Shown: positions 49,389 to 57,590, counted from the stretch's first letter. The stretch is DNA of 64,000 nt from Deltaproteobacteria bacterium (GCA_005879315.1 VBLC01000039.1:23930-87929); one strand, 5' to 3'. The notes: generated by a model not told the origin, from the letters alone. Program-made: numbers and translations.

Positions 49389-51530
49389 TCAGGGCACAGA
49401 GGCGTCCTGCGCTCGCTTGATCCACGCCGCGGCGTCGTCGTCGAGCATGAGCCGCTCGGCCTGAAGCGCATGGACGGCGGCGGTGACCTGGTCGACGTAC
49501 TTCTGGTGGCTAGCGTAGCGCTCGGCCAGGGAAGGCCGTGGATCGTGCGCGGCCGCTCGCGCGGCAGCGTCCTTCGCGAAGGCGATGAACGAACCGTTGC
49601 CGGCGCACATCTCGCCAGGTGCATGCTCCGCCGCGCGCGGGTTCCAAGGCATGTGCGTTCCGACCGGAACGGCGACGTCCGGCGTGCGCACGCCGGGGAC
49701 GTCGTTGCCGTCGCTGTCGGTGGTCGGCACGAAGACATCGTAGGGCCGCTTCCAGTCCACCGCCGGCGGCACGGCCGCGTAGTCGGTGAGGTAGAGGAAG
49801 TTGTACAGGCCGCTGTAGCTCACGCCGATGGGGGAAAGATCGGGAAAGCCGACCTTCGAGCGAGGCAGGCTCGGGGCGAGCGTGCCAGCGCCGATGGTGG
49901 GATAGCGGCTGGCCGGAGGCAGGATGCCCCGCGCGATCCAGTCGACCAGCGCGACCGTGAGCGCGCGCGAGGTCGACCCGGAATTCACGATGCTGCCGGA
50001 ATGCTGGCAGAGCGGATTCTTGCTGGAGACGCCGGTCGCGTTGTACCCGTGCGGCGTGCCGCTCATGTAGTAGGCGCGCACGTTCCTCGGCAGCGGCAGC
50101 GGATGGCCACGCCCGTCGCTGACCACCAGCGAGCCGCGGCCCTGCCAGAGCTCGCCGCCGCCGTCGATCTGGAAGACCTTCGGGCAGGTGTGGTCTTCGC
50201 TGCAGCGCCGCAGCAGACCGTCGCGATGCCCGCTGACCGGATCTTCGATGGTGACGTAAGCAAAGGGGAACTGGTCGCCGCGCTGGTAATGGTCCTCATG
50301 CTCCTTCGACCAGCGGCCAGGCTGCGCGAAGCGGTAATTGGTCCAGGTCTTGCGCGAGCCGCCGATGAGCGGAATCAGCCCGTCGAAGACCTTGCGTCCG
50401 GTGCCGTCGTTGTTGAAACCTTGCCAGAGGTAGTCGCGCACGAAGCGACCCGACTGTGAGATGCCTTCCATGATCGCGACACTCCGGCCCTCCTCGCAGC
50501 TGTCGTCCTCCTCGTCCTCGCCGCAACCCGCGGAGAGAAGATCGGCGAGCGGATTCGGATTGCCGCGTCCGTCAGCGGCGTCGCGCCGCAGGAAAGTGAT
50601 CAGATCGCGGATGGCCGCGAAGCCGATGCCCATCACCACGGGGTCCTTCGCCGTGTAGATGAACTGGTAGATCGCCCCCTTGTCGTATCCCGCGGCGGGA
50701 GTGATCTTGATGTGCTGGCTGTCGACATAGGTCCAGGTCGAGACGGATTTGTAGTCGTCGAGCTGGTTCTGCTTCACCATCAGGCTCGCCTTCGAGGTGT
50801 TGAGCGTCTCCGCGGGCCAGGTCAGGTAGGTGAGCCCTGCCGGCGGCTGACCAGGAACCTCGCCGGGTGGCGAGTCGAAGATGAACTCCTCGCGGCTCAG
50901 TCCGGTGATGCTGTCCTTGCCGTTCTTCGCAACCGGGAAGCTGGTGCCGACCGGCGTGCCCGTGCCGCCCGAGAGCGGGATGTCCCCCTGCCAGCCGCTC
51001 CACACCACCGTGTAGCCCTGCTTCATGAGAAAGCCGTTCCCTGCGCCCGACGCCGAGAAGAGGTCGCCACCCTCGTTGTAGTAGAGGCTCGTCGCCAGCT
51101 TGTTGCCGCGGTTGTTCACATCGTAGAAGAGCACTCGCTGCGCGTGCTCCGCGCTCGCCGGCCGGAGAATGACGACGTCGGTCTGATAATCGACCATGCC
51201 GTCCGTACCGCGCGGCGCCTTGTCGAGATCGACGATCCCGGAGTTCGCCCGATGCCGCGGATCGAGCTTTCCATGGGCCACTCCGATCACGACGTTGTAT
51301 GAGCCGACCGCCCCGAAGCTCTTCCCGCCGAAGGCAGGCTTGGGGTCCTTCAATTCCAGCCAATCGATCCTTCCAGGCCGGCCGCCGCGGTCGCCTTCGT
51401 CGCCTTCCGAGGAGAGCGCCGCGGGCGAGCTGATTTCGCTGCGGCTGCGCCCCGAGCCGCAGCCAGACGAGAGCGAGATGGCTGCGACGAGGCAGATGGT
51501 GAGACGCGCTTCTCTCCATTCGATGGACAT
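49389..51530 (-). CDS. Alpha/beta hydrolase-domain lipoprotein (Abhydrolase_10 type)
   Basis: A 713-residue exported lipoprotein (lipobox near LSSGC). The large domain matches the alpha/beta hydrolase domain-10 group: GAVGSYNVVIGVAHG-like start, RGNKLAT, VWSGWQGD and the nucleophile elbow GISQSGRFVRDYLWQGFN (Ser in SQSG). A Glu/Asp-rich insertion with Cys pairs (AGCGEDEEDDSCEE) is unusual. A His in the C-terminal half would complete the triad. Substrate unknown; the neighbouring metallo-hydrolase suggests joint breakdown of an external compound. Confidence 0.82.
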   Translation of the reverse strand: MSIEWREARLTICLVAAISLSSGCGSGRSRSEISSPAALSSEGDEGDRGGRPGRIDWLELKDPKPAFGGKSFGAVGSYNVVIGVAHGKLDPRHRANSGIVDLDKAPRGTDGMVDYQTDVVILRPASAEHAQRVLFYDVNNRGNKLATSLYYNEGGDLFSASGAGNGFLMKQGYTVVWSGWQGDIPLSGGTGTPVGTSFPVAKNGKDSITGLSREEFIFDSPPGEVPGQPPAGLTYLTWPAETLNTSKASLMVKQNQLDDYKSVSTWTYVDSQHIKITPAAGYDKGAIYQFIYTAKDPVVMGIGFAAIRDLITFLRRDAADGRGNPNPLADLLSAGCGEDEEDDSCEEGRSVAIMEGISQSGRFVRDYLWQGFNNDGTGRKVFDGLIPLIGGSRKTWTNYRFAQPGRWSKEHEDHYQRGDQFPFAYVTIEDPVSGHRDGLLRRCSEDHTCPKVFQIDGGGELWQGRGSLVVSDGRGHPLPLPRNVRAYYMSGTPHGYNATGVSSKNPLCQHSGSIVNSGSTSRALTVALVDWIARGILPPASRYPTIGAGTLAPSLPRSKVGFPDLSPIGVSYSGLYNFLYLTDYAAVPPAVDWKRPYDVFVPTTDSDGNDVPGVRTPDVAVPVGTHMPWNPRAAEHAPGEMCAGNGSFIAFAKDAAARAAAHDPRPSLAERYASHQKYVDQVTAAVHALQAERLMLDDDAAAWIKRAQDASVP

Positions 51531-51736
51531 GGGTTCCCCCTGGCTGGTCGGGCGCGGATTCGGACTCCCCCCGAGGACGCGCTGCTGAGATGACTAACCC
51601 GCGTGCGGTGCGCTACGCCCGCGAGGCAGATGAAGTCAATGCGCATCGCATCAGCAGGCCAGCGCGGAGGGGAGCGAAACAAGGACCGCAAACGCGACCG
51701 CGCGAATCCCTCGCTGCGGCCGGCCATCGGATTGGC

Positions 51737-52120
51737 ATGCCCCTCGTCCGCATCGCCCTGCGCAAGGGCACGAAGCCTGAGTTTCGCCGCGCGCTCGCCG
51801 ACTCCGTCCACCGCGCGATGGTGGAGACCATCGGCATCCCCGAGCAGGACAAGTTTCAGATCCTCACCGAGCACGACGAGGCGTCGCTCCTCTACGACCC
51901 GTCCTATCTCGGCATCTCTCGCAGCGACGGGGTGGTCTTGATCCAGATCACCTTGAACGCAGGCCGCTCGGTCGAGGTGCGCAAGGCGCTCTTCGCGCGC
52001 ATCGCGGCCCGGCTGGGCGAGTCACCGGGCATCCGGCCCGAGGATGTCTTCATCAACCTGGTCGAGACGCAGAAGGAGAATTGGTCCTTCGGCAACGGCC
52101 TCGCGCAATACGCGACCTGA
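51737..52120 (+). CDS. Tautomerase-superfamily protein
   Basis: A 127-residue protein of the 4-oxalocrotonate tautomerase superfamily. The start MPLVRIAL places the catalytic base proline directly after the initiator Met, and this sets the start; the frame is open upstream without that proline. The length and the LGISRSDGVVLIQITLNAGR segment point to the two-domain tautomerase_2 type. Ribosome-binding site weak. The 206 bp upstream hold no other recognisable feature. Confidence 0.85.
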   Translation: MPLVRIALRKGTKPEFRRALADSVHRAMVETIGIPEQDKFQILTEHDEASLLYDPSYLGISRSDGVVLIQITLNAGRSVEVRKALFARIAARLGESPGIRPEDVFINLVETQKENWSFGNGLAQYAT

Positions 52121-52135
52121 CGGTCCCTCGCTGAC

Positions 52136-53203
52136 CTAGAGCCGCGCCACCAGCTTCTGGAAGCGCGCGTCGGTGCGCAGCGAGTCGAAGTCGCTGTCGT
52201 TCTCCAATCTCCAGCGCGCGGAGAAGCCTTCGCTCACCGCGAGCTCGAGCGTTCGCAGCGCGTCGTCGCGCCGGCCGGCGCGCGCGTAAGTGCAGGCGAG
52301 ATTGACGAGCGCGCCGGCGCGCACCTCTTGAATCTCCGCCGCGTGCTTGCCCGCATCGATCGCCGAGGCGAGGTCTCCCGACTGCGCCAGCGCCACCGCC
52401 AGCCGATCCCAGGCAAGGCCGTCTTTCGCATCCAGCCCCGCCAGCGCCCGCCAGGCCTTGGCCGCCTCAGGCCAATTGCCTTCGTCCTCGAGGAGGCCAG
52501 CCTGCTGCGCGGCGCGCCCGCGCGCGTCGAGGCGCGGATCGAGCAGCGGGTAGTTCTGCGCGAGGTACGGCTCCGGCGTCCAGTGATACTCCATGTAGCG
52601 CGCCGTCTGATCGGCGACCGCGCGTCCGAGGAGTCGCGCCACCAGGTGCAGCGCACCGTCGATGCCCGCCGAGACGCCGGCGGTGGTGAGGATGCGGCCC
52701 TGATCGATGAAGCGCCGGCCGTCCTGCACGTCGGCCTTGGGAGTCTCCTTGCGCAGTCGCGCGACCGATCCGTACCAGGTGGTGGCGCTCTTGCCGTCGA
52801 GCAGGCCGGCCTTGCCCAGCACGAAGGCGCCGCTGCACACCGACATGGCGATCTCCGCCTCGCTCGCCGCCTTCTTCGCCCAGGCCATGAACTGCTCGTC
52901 GCGCGAGACCACTCCCGAGCTGCCGCCGGGAAAGACGATGACGTCGGCGCGGGGAGCATCGGCGAAGGAATACTCGGGACTCACCTTGACGAAGCCTTGG
53001 CTGACGATGGGCTCCTTGCTGCGCCCGACGGTATAGACGCGAAAGGCCTTCACGCCGCGCACTGCTCCTGCGTTGGCGGCGGCGGCGAAGACTTCGCCGG
53101 GCCCGGCGAAGTCCAGCAGCTCGACGCCCTGATACACGACGATGGCCACGTTCCGAGGCTGCGCTGCCGTGGCTGCCAGCGCCACTGCCAGGATTGCGGT
53201 CAT
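52136..53203 (-). CDS. DJ-1/PfpI-domain protein with C-terminal TPR region
   Basis: A 355-residue exported protein: signal peptide (LAVALAATAA), DJ-1/PfpI domain (about 16-215) with nucleophile Cys123 in MSVCSGAF, then helical TPR-like repeats (about 225-350: LAVALAQSGDLASAIDAGKH, LVNLACTYARAGRRDDALR). The DJ-1 part is closest to the sensor domain of GlxA regulators: the AGLLDGKSATTWY and ITTAGVSAGID-type segments match the product of the next gene. AAAGGAG site before the ATG. It overlaps the regulator gene by 4 bp (ATGA). Role unknown. Confidence 0.85.
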   Translation of the reverse strand: MTAILAVALAATAAQPRNVAIVVYQGVELLDFAGPGEVFAAAANAGAVRGVKAFRVYTVGRSKEPIVSQGFVKVSPEYSFADAPRADVIVFPGGSSGVVSRDEQFMAWAKKAASEAEIAMSVCSGAFVLGKAGLLDGKSATTWYGSVARLRKETPKADVQDGRRFIDQGRILTTAGVSAGIDGALHLVARLLGRAVADQTARYMEYHWTPEPYLAQNYPLLDPRLDARGRAAQQAGLLEDEGNWPEAAKAWRALAGLDAKDGLAWDRLAVALAQSGDLASAIDAGKHAAEIQEVRAGALVNLACTYARAGRRDDALRTLELAVSEGFSARWRLENDSDFDSLRTDARFQKLVARL

Positions 53204-54141
53204 GATGCGCTCCTTTGCGAGTTGCGAAACTCGCGGATCGAGGCCCCGAAGTGCTGTCGAAAGAGGCGGCGAAGCTGGCGCGCGTCTTCGAAGCCGCAGC
53301 TTTCGGCGATGCCTTCCACCGATCGCTGCGGATCGTCGAGCAGGTCGCGCGCGACCTGCAGTTTGACCTTGGCGGAGAACTGCTTGGGCGTGACGCCGGT
53401 GGCGCGGCGGAAGACGCGCGCCAGGTTGCGCGGGCTCATGGCGGCGATGCGTGCAAGCTGGGCCGCGCTGGCGCGCTCCTGCGGATTCTGCACGATGAAG
53501 TCCTGGACCCGGTGCACGCCCGGATGCAGGTGCGTCCGGTGGTCGAGATAGATGCTGCCCTGCTCCTGCTCGGCGCCGCGCCGCAGATAGACGACCATCT
53601 CGCGCGCAACCTCGGCGGCGAGGAGCGGGCCGTGCTCTGCCTCGACCAGCGCCAAGGCCATGTCGATGCCGGAAGCAACGCCGGCGCTGGTGACCACCGC
53701 ACCCTCGTCGACGAAGAGACGGTTCTCCAGCACGTGCGCTTTGGGGTGCTCGCGCTGCAGGCGTTCGGTGAGCTTCCAGTGCGTGGTGCAACGGCGGCCG
53801 TCGAGCAGCCCCGCGCGGGCCAGCGCAAAGGCGCCGGTGCAGACCGAGACGATGCGCGCTCCAGATTCGTGCGCGCGCCGCAGCCAGCGGATGGGGATGG
53901 GCACGCCCCGATCGAGCGCGCCCGAAAAGAAGCCGGGCACGAGCACCAGATCGCCGCCGCGCGGCTCGGGCAGCGGCGAGAGCTGCGAAAGCGTCAACCC
54001 TTGCGCCGAGCGCACCCGCGGTTGCGTCGAGCAATAGCGCAGCTGGTAGCGGCCGGCCTCGGAAAGGACCTGGACAGGTCCGGCCATGTCCTGCAGGTGC
54101 ACTTCCGGAATGATCAGCACCAGCGTTCGTCGCTTTTCCAC
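53200..54141 (-). CDS. GlxA-family AraC-type transcriptional regulator
   Basis: A 313-residue regulator with an N-terminal DJ-1/PfpI-like domain (Cys101 in SVCTGAFALARAGLLDGR) and a C-terminal AraC helix-turn-helix pair (AAQLARIAAMSPRNLARVFR and SVEGIAESCGFEDARQLRR). GTG at 54141 is preferred: it begins just before the conserved RRTLVLIIPEV strand, while the upstream in-frame TTG lacks support. It ends in a 4-bp overlap with the DJ-1/TPR gene, which it probably regulates. Confidence 0.9.
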   Translation of the reverse strand: MEKRRTLVLIIPEVHLQDMAGPVQVLSEAGRYQLRYCSTQPRVRSAQGLTLSQLSPLPEPRGGDLVLVPGFFSGALDRGVPIPIRWLRRAHESGARIVSVCTGAFALARAGLLDGRRCTTHWKLTERLQREHPKAHVLENRLFVDEGAVVTSAGVASGIDMALALVEAEHGPLLAAEVAREMVVYLRRGAEQEQGSIYLDHRTHLHPGVHRVQDFIVQNPQERASAAQLARIAAMSPRNLARVFRRATGVTPKQFSAKVKLQVARDLLDDPQRSVEGIAESCGFEDARQLRRLFRQHFGASIREFRNSQRSAS

Positions 54142-54304
54142 GAGCGATACTCTAGCCGAGTGCCCGATCGCTACAAGGGCCAAACCGGCCGAAGACCGGA
54201 CAGATCCAGCCAGGTCTCATTCTCCCGAAAGCGTCGCACGAGATCGGACCGAGCAGTGCCGCACTTGATTGGGGATATCAGAGGCAGGCCCCAACGGCCG
54301 GGTC

Positions 54305-54352
54305 CAGACCGGAGACATCGCTGACAGTGCAGACCGGAGACATCGCTGACAG
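54305..54352 (+). repeat. Two 23-bp direct repeats at the end of an IS relic
   Basis: Two identical 23-bp copies (54305-54327 and 54330-54352) beginning CAGACCGGAGACATCGCTGA, two bases apart. The sequence resembles the terminal region of IS481-type elements as I know them and lies just before the transposase relic. A degenerate copy of the REP-like motif (ACTTGATTGGGGATATC) is seen at 54263-54279. Confidence 0.65.
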
Positions 54353-54364
54353 GTACGAGGGCGA

Positions 54365-54490
54365 ATGCCCTGGAAAGAGACCTGTCCGATGGAGCAGCGA
54401 ATGGAGTTTGTCATCCAGCACCGCAGCGGCATCGGGCGCGGCATCACCTGTCTCGCGTTGACAGGCAAGTCCTTGATAGCTACACTGTAG
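54365..54490 (+). pseudogene. IS481-type transposase N-terminal fragment
   Basis: An ATG frame of 41 codons starting MPWKETCPMEQRMEFVIQHR, which matches the conserved beginning of IS481-family transposases (MPWKE...MxxRxxFV). After about 25 residues the match is lost and a stop follows, so only the 5' end remains; no catalytic DDE region is present. The fragment contributes the promoter for the adjacent toxin-antitoxin genes. The 160 bp upstream (54142-54304) hold nothing else that I can name. Confidence 0.75.
54458..54486 (+). promoter_or_regulatory. Sigma70 promoter for brnTA inside the IS relic
   Basis: A perfect -35 TTGACA, exactly 17 bp, and -10 TACACT. The expected transcript start (about 54493) coincides with the brnT GTG at 54494, so the mRNA would be leaderless. 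Confidence 0.6.
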
Positions 54491-54493
54491 CTA

Positions 54494-54814
54494 GTGAAGA
54501 TCTCGCCGGACCGCAGCCTTGACGAGTGGCTGGGCGGGATCACTGGTGCTGCAGAGCAGTTCGATTGGGATGCTGGCAACCTCGGCAAGAACCGGAAGCA
54601 CGGGGTCGAGCCATCGGAGGCCGAGTCGCTCTTCCAACGCACCGTCTTCCTCGCAGGCCGGATCGTCGAGCCGGCGCACGACGAACCGCGCTGGCTGCTG
54701 CTGGGAGAAACCGATGCGGGACGCCGCCTGGCGCTCATCTTCACTCGCCGCGGCAACCAACCTCCGGCCGATCAGCTGCCGGTCCATGCGACGCAACGAA
54801 AGGAGGCTCTCTGA
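54494..54814 (+). CDS. brnT: BrnT-like toxin, probably frameshifted
   Basis: BrnT toxins are small ribonucleases of the RelE-like fold. As read, the frame gives 106 residues: FDWDAGNLGKNRKHGV, ESLF and LLLGETDAGRRLALIFTRRG match BrnT well, but the last 17 residues do not. In another frame the sequence continues NLRPISCRSMRRNERR, which fits the normal BrnT C-terminus. A tandem CAAC CAAC (54754-54761) marks the change; removing one copy restores a BrnT of about 120 residues ending near 54860. The toxin is therefore probably inactive or mis-terminated. The truncated frame ends exactly at the antitoxin start. Confidence 0.8.
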   Translation: MKISPDRSLDEWLGGITGAAEQFDWDAGNLGKNRKHGVEPSEAESLFQRTVFLAGRIVEPAHDEPRWLLLGETDAGRRLALIFTRRGNQPPADQLPVHATQRKEAL

Positions 54815-55074
54815 CGAAGCGAAAGCAAGGCTCGAAGGTAGTTCGGAGAAAGGCCGGTAGCCGCGACCTCCAGGTCGAAGAGTTCGAGAAGCGGGATCTT
54901 GGAGAGGACATCCGGGCGGCCGGTGGACTTCGGCCGATCCGCAAGACCCTGCCGACCTCGATCGTGCTCGAGCAGGACCTGATCGAGAAGCTGCGCAAGA
55001 AGGCCGCCAAGAGGGGACTCGGCTACCAGACGATGTTGAAAGTGATCGTCCGGGAGCACGTCGACGACTACTGA
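54811..55074 (+). CDS. brnA: BrnA-like antitoxin (CopG/ribbon-helix-helix)
   Basis: An 87-residue protein with the BrnA/CopG C-terminal fold: LPTSIVLEQDLIEKLRKKAA then KRGLGYQTMLKVIVREHVDD. It would bind and neutralise BrnT and repress the operon. No ATG, GTG or TTG is well placed; a CTG at 54811 lies 4 bases after a strong AGGAGG (54801-54806) and overlaps the toxin stop (CTGA), so it is proposed as the start. The stop is TGA at 55072-55074. The 226 bp beyond hold no recognisable gene. Confidence 0.8.
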   Translation: MTKRKQGSKVVRRKAGSRDLQVEEFEKRDLGEDIRAAGGLRPIRKTLPTSIVLEQDLIEKLRKKAAKRGLGYQTMLKVIVREHVDDY

Positions 55075-55300
55075 ACCTAGTCCGCTTTCCCCCAGGAGCG
55101 ACCGCGACGGTTGTCCAGATGACCCTTTGAAGCTGAGTTCTGCCCCAAGCCTTTTGGCGATTTCCTCGGCTATCTGCAGGGGCAGATCGAACGCCTCAAC
55201 CTGGTCAGTTTTGCTTCCCCCTTGCTACCGCCGGCTCAAAATGACGAAGGTCGCACCGCTCACACAGCACTAAACGACCAACTCTCTTAAGCGATTGAAT

Positions 55301-55376
55301 TGGAGCGGGAAACCGGGTTCGAACCGGCGACCCTCAGCTTGGGAAGCTGATGCTCTACCAACTGAGCTATTCCCGC
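55301..55376 (-). tRNA. tRNA-Gly (anticodon CCC)
   Basis: On the minus strand the 76 nt fold into a full cloverleaf: acceptor stem GCGGGAA/TTCCCGC, D-arm GCTCAGTTGGTAGAGC, anticodon stem TCAGC/GCTGA with loop TTCCCAA, and TpsiC arm with GTTCGAAC. The CCA end is encoded (55301-55303). The anticodon CCC reads GGG glycine codons. Confidence 0.96.
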
Positions 55377-55425
55377 TCGCGGACTTTCCGAGGCTATGCG
55401 CCGTCCGGCGGCGCGTCAAGCGCGT

Positions 55426-57096
55426 TCACTGGATGCTGAGCGTGTACGGCTGCGAGGCGCTCGCGTCCTTGTTGCGCGGGCTCGAGACCTCGACGGCATA
55501 CTCGCCTTCCTTCAGCGGCACGGAGAGGATCTGCTCCTCGCCCTCGCCCTTGATGGCGTCGGAGCTGCCGATGACGTCCGCCTTCTTGCCGCGGATCTCC
55601 AGGAGCCGGAGCATGAGATCGACGCCGCGCACGGCCGAGAGCTTGATGCTGACGGGTTCGTGGCCGGCGGCGATGTGAAACCTGAACAGGTCGATGTCCT
55701 TGCGCGGCCAGATCCAGCCCTTGAGGCTGGCCGGCACCGAGAGGATCTGCGCCGTCGCGACGTCGTTGTTCGGCTCGCGCTCGATCGAGCCGTCGTCCGC
55801 CGAGAGCGAAATCTGCAGCTTGTACGAGTGCTGCCGATCCTCGCCATCGCGCACCCACTTGCCGTCGAAATTTCGCAGCGCGGCCTGGACGAGGATGTAG
55901 CTGTCCCCCGCCGGAATGCCGACCGCAGGCAGCACCTCGCCCTCCTTCGGCCCGCCTTCGTTGACGCGAGCGAGCAGCGGCGGTTTCTCGGCCGGCTGCG
56001 CCGGTGGGCCAAGGACGGCCAGCTCGATGTCCGCCCTTTCAAGTCCGGTGACTTCCGCGCGCAAGACCGCCGGCTTCTCGCTGTGCACCCTGTACCAGTC
56101 GAGGTCGCCCGCCGGAGCGAGATAGCCGGTCGCGGTGGTCTCGATCGGCGTGGCGTGCTGCGGATCGTCGTTGGGCTCCTGCTCCAGATCCGGAGGCCCT
56201 TGCTCCAGCGAAGCCGTGAGCGTGTACGGCGCGAGCGGCACGCCGCGCTTGCCGTGCGCCTTGACCACCAGGTAGTAGCCCAGCTGTCCGGGTTGCGCGG
56301 GAAAGCTCGCGTCGAAGCCGCCGTCCGCGCCGGCGTCCGCCTCGCCGCCATCGGCAGCCGGTGCGCCTGCGTCCGGCGTTTCGCCCAGGTGCAAAGAAAG
56401 ATCGCGGACGAAGAGCGGATCGCGCATCGTCGCCAGGAGAACGCCGTCGGAGAGCGCGCGCACTTCCAGGTCTGGACGAATCCCTTCCACCGCGCTCAGC
56501 TCGATGCGCAGGAAAGCGCCGGGGCTCGGCGAGGGCAGCACCAGCTTGTACCAGTCCTCGTCGTCGCCGGTGAGGTACGTCCCCTGGATCGGCTTCCCCG
56601 CCTGCAGCTCATTTGCATCGACCGCGCGGTCGTTCGGCTCCAGCTCGCGCACGCCCGGCTGCGGAGGCGAGCCAAGCACCGTCAGCGAGTACGGTCCCGG
56701 GGAGGTGCCGGAGACCTTGACGAAGCACGCCTCGAGGCACGCCACCGCCGGAATGATCCGCTCCTCGCGCACCCGCGCGATGCGATTGCGATCGCGGTCG
56801 TACACCTCGAGAGCGGCATCGATGGGGCTCAGCTCGACTCGCAGCGCGAGCAGCTGCCCCTGCCCCGGCGAGATGCGATACCAGTCGTCATCGCGCGGGG
56901 CGGCGATGCTGCCCTCGACCACCGCGCGCGGCGGAATCAGCTGCGCGTTCTGGAAGTCGTTGGGCTCCTGCTCCTTGATCCGCTCGAGCGCCGCTTCGCG
57001 CTGCGGCGGAGTCGGCTCTGGCGGGGGCACCGGCTGCTCGGCTTTGCGGCAGGCGAGGGCAGCGCCGAGCGCCGCGAGCAGGGCGACCTTACGCAT
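55426..57096 (-). CDS. PPC-domain lipoprotein
   Basis: A 556-residue lipoprotein (lipobox near LGAALAC, Cys16). Four pre-peptidase C-terminal (PPC)-type beta-sandwich repeats are marked by EQEPNDFQNA, ELEPNDRAVDA, EQEPNDDPQHA and EREPNNDVATA; DWYR or DWYKL follows each. An Ala/Asp/Gly-rich linker (PDAGAPAADGGEADAG) lies between domains two and three and is common in myxobacterial envelope proteins. PPC domains usually ride on secreted peptidases; here no catalytic domain is present. A REP-like sequence occurs within the gene at 56026-56044. One-base overlap with the preceding gene (TAATG). Confidence 0.85.
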   Translation of the reverse strand: MRKVALLAALGAALACRKAEQPVPPPEPTPPQREAALERIKEQEPNDFQNAQLIPPRAVVEGSIAAPRDDDWYRISPGQGQLLALRVELSPIDAALEVYDRDRNRIARVREERIIPAVACLEACFVKVSGTSPGPYSLTVLGSPPQPGVRELEPNDRAVDANELQAGKPIQGTYLTGDDEDWYKLVLPSPSPGAFLRIELSAVEGIRPDLEVRALSDGVLLATMRDPLFVRDLSLHLGETPDAGAPAADGGEADAGADGGFDASFPAQPGQLGYYLVVKAHGKRGVPLAPYTLTASLEQGPPDLEQEPNDDPQHATPIETTATGYLAPAGDLDWYRVHSEKPAVLRAEVTGLERADIELAVLGPPAQPAEKPPLLARVNEGGPKEGEVLPAVGIPAGDSYILVQAALRNFDGKWVRDGEDRQHSYKLQISLSADDGSIEREPNNDVATAQILSVPASLKGWIWPRKDIDLFRFHIAAGHEPVSIKLSAVRGVDLMLRLLEIRGKKADVIGSSDAIKGEGEEQILSVPLKEGEYAVEVSSPRNKDASASQPYTLSIQ

Positions 57097-57518
57097 TACT
57101 TGCGGCCGGGACCTCCGGCGGCGCGGGGCGGCTGCGAAAGGTTGACGTTGAACTCCCGGTAGAAGTCGACGATGCCTTGGGTCATCTCCTCGGCGGTCTC
57201 GCCCTCGTTGGGAAAGTCGGCCGACTCCAGCCAGATGCCCCCGCAGCTCTCGCAGGTCTCGTAGGTGAGCGGGTTGCGCTTGTGCTGGCTCTGCACCGCG
57301 AGCAGCCCGACGTTGTCCACCGGACACTCGCCCGCGTCCTCCTCCGGGTTGGCGCGTCCGCCCATCGCCTCGAGGGTGGGGAGCCCTGCGTGCAAGAGGA
57401 TGCGATTCAGGTCGGCGACGTCGAGCCAGAGACCGCCGCACTCGGCGCAACGGAAGAAGACGCGCTCCTCTCCCTCACTGAGCACGGTCATCTCGGTGCT
57501 GTCGCGCGGGCAATCCAT
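57096..57518 (-). CDS. Double zinc-ribbon (zf-TFIIB type) protein
   Basis: A 140-residue cytoplasmic protein with two copies of the zf-TFIIB ribbon: CPRDSTEM..FRCAECGGLWLD and CPVDNVGL..ETCESCGGIWLE. Each has paired CxxC/CP motifs. ATG at 57518 is chosen since it directly precedes the first cysteine; an in-frame TTG 36 bp upstream is less likely. Function unknown. It is co-transcribed with the PPC lipoprotein, judged by the overlap. Confidence 0.8.
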   Translation of the reverse strand: MDCPRDSTEMTVLSEGEERVFFRCAECGGLWLDVADLNRILLHAGLPTLEAMGGRANPEEDAGECPVDNVGLLAVQSQHKRNPLTYETCESCGGIWLESADFPNEGETAEEMTQGIVDFYREFNVNLSQPPRAAGGPGRK

Positions 57519-57590
57519 GGGCGGTTCAGACTCCAGAGGAAGGTTGAAAGACAAAGCCTAGAGCGCATCGCAAAGCCATTCAAGGTCCAA

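Noticed and set aside
55295..55678. A 127-codon plus-strand frame over the tRNA gene
   Set aside because: It begins in the complement of tRNA-Gly and continues antisense to the PPC lipoprotein; the MNWSGKPGSNRRPSAWEADA type of translation is a well-known tRNA artefact.
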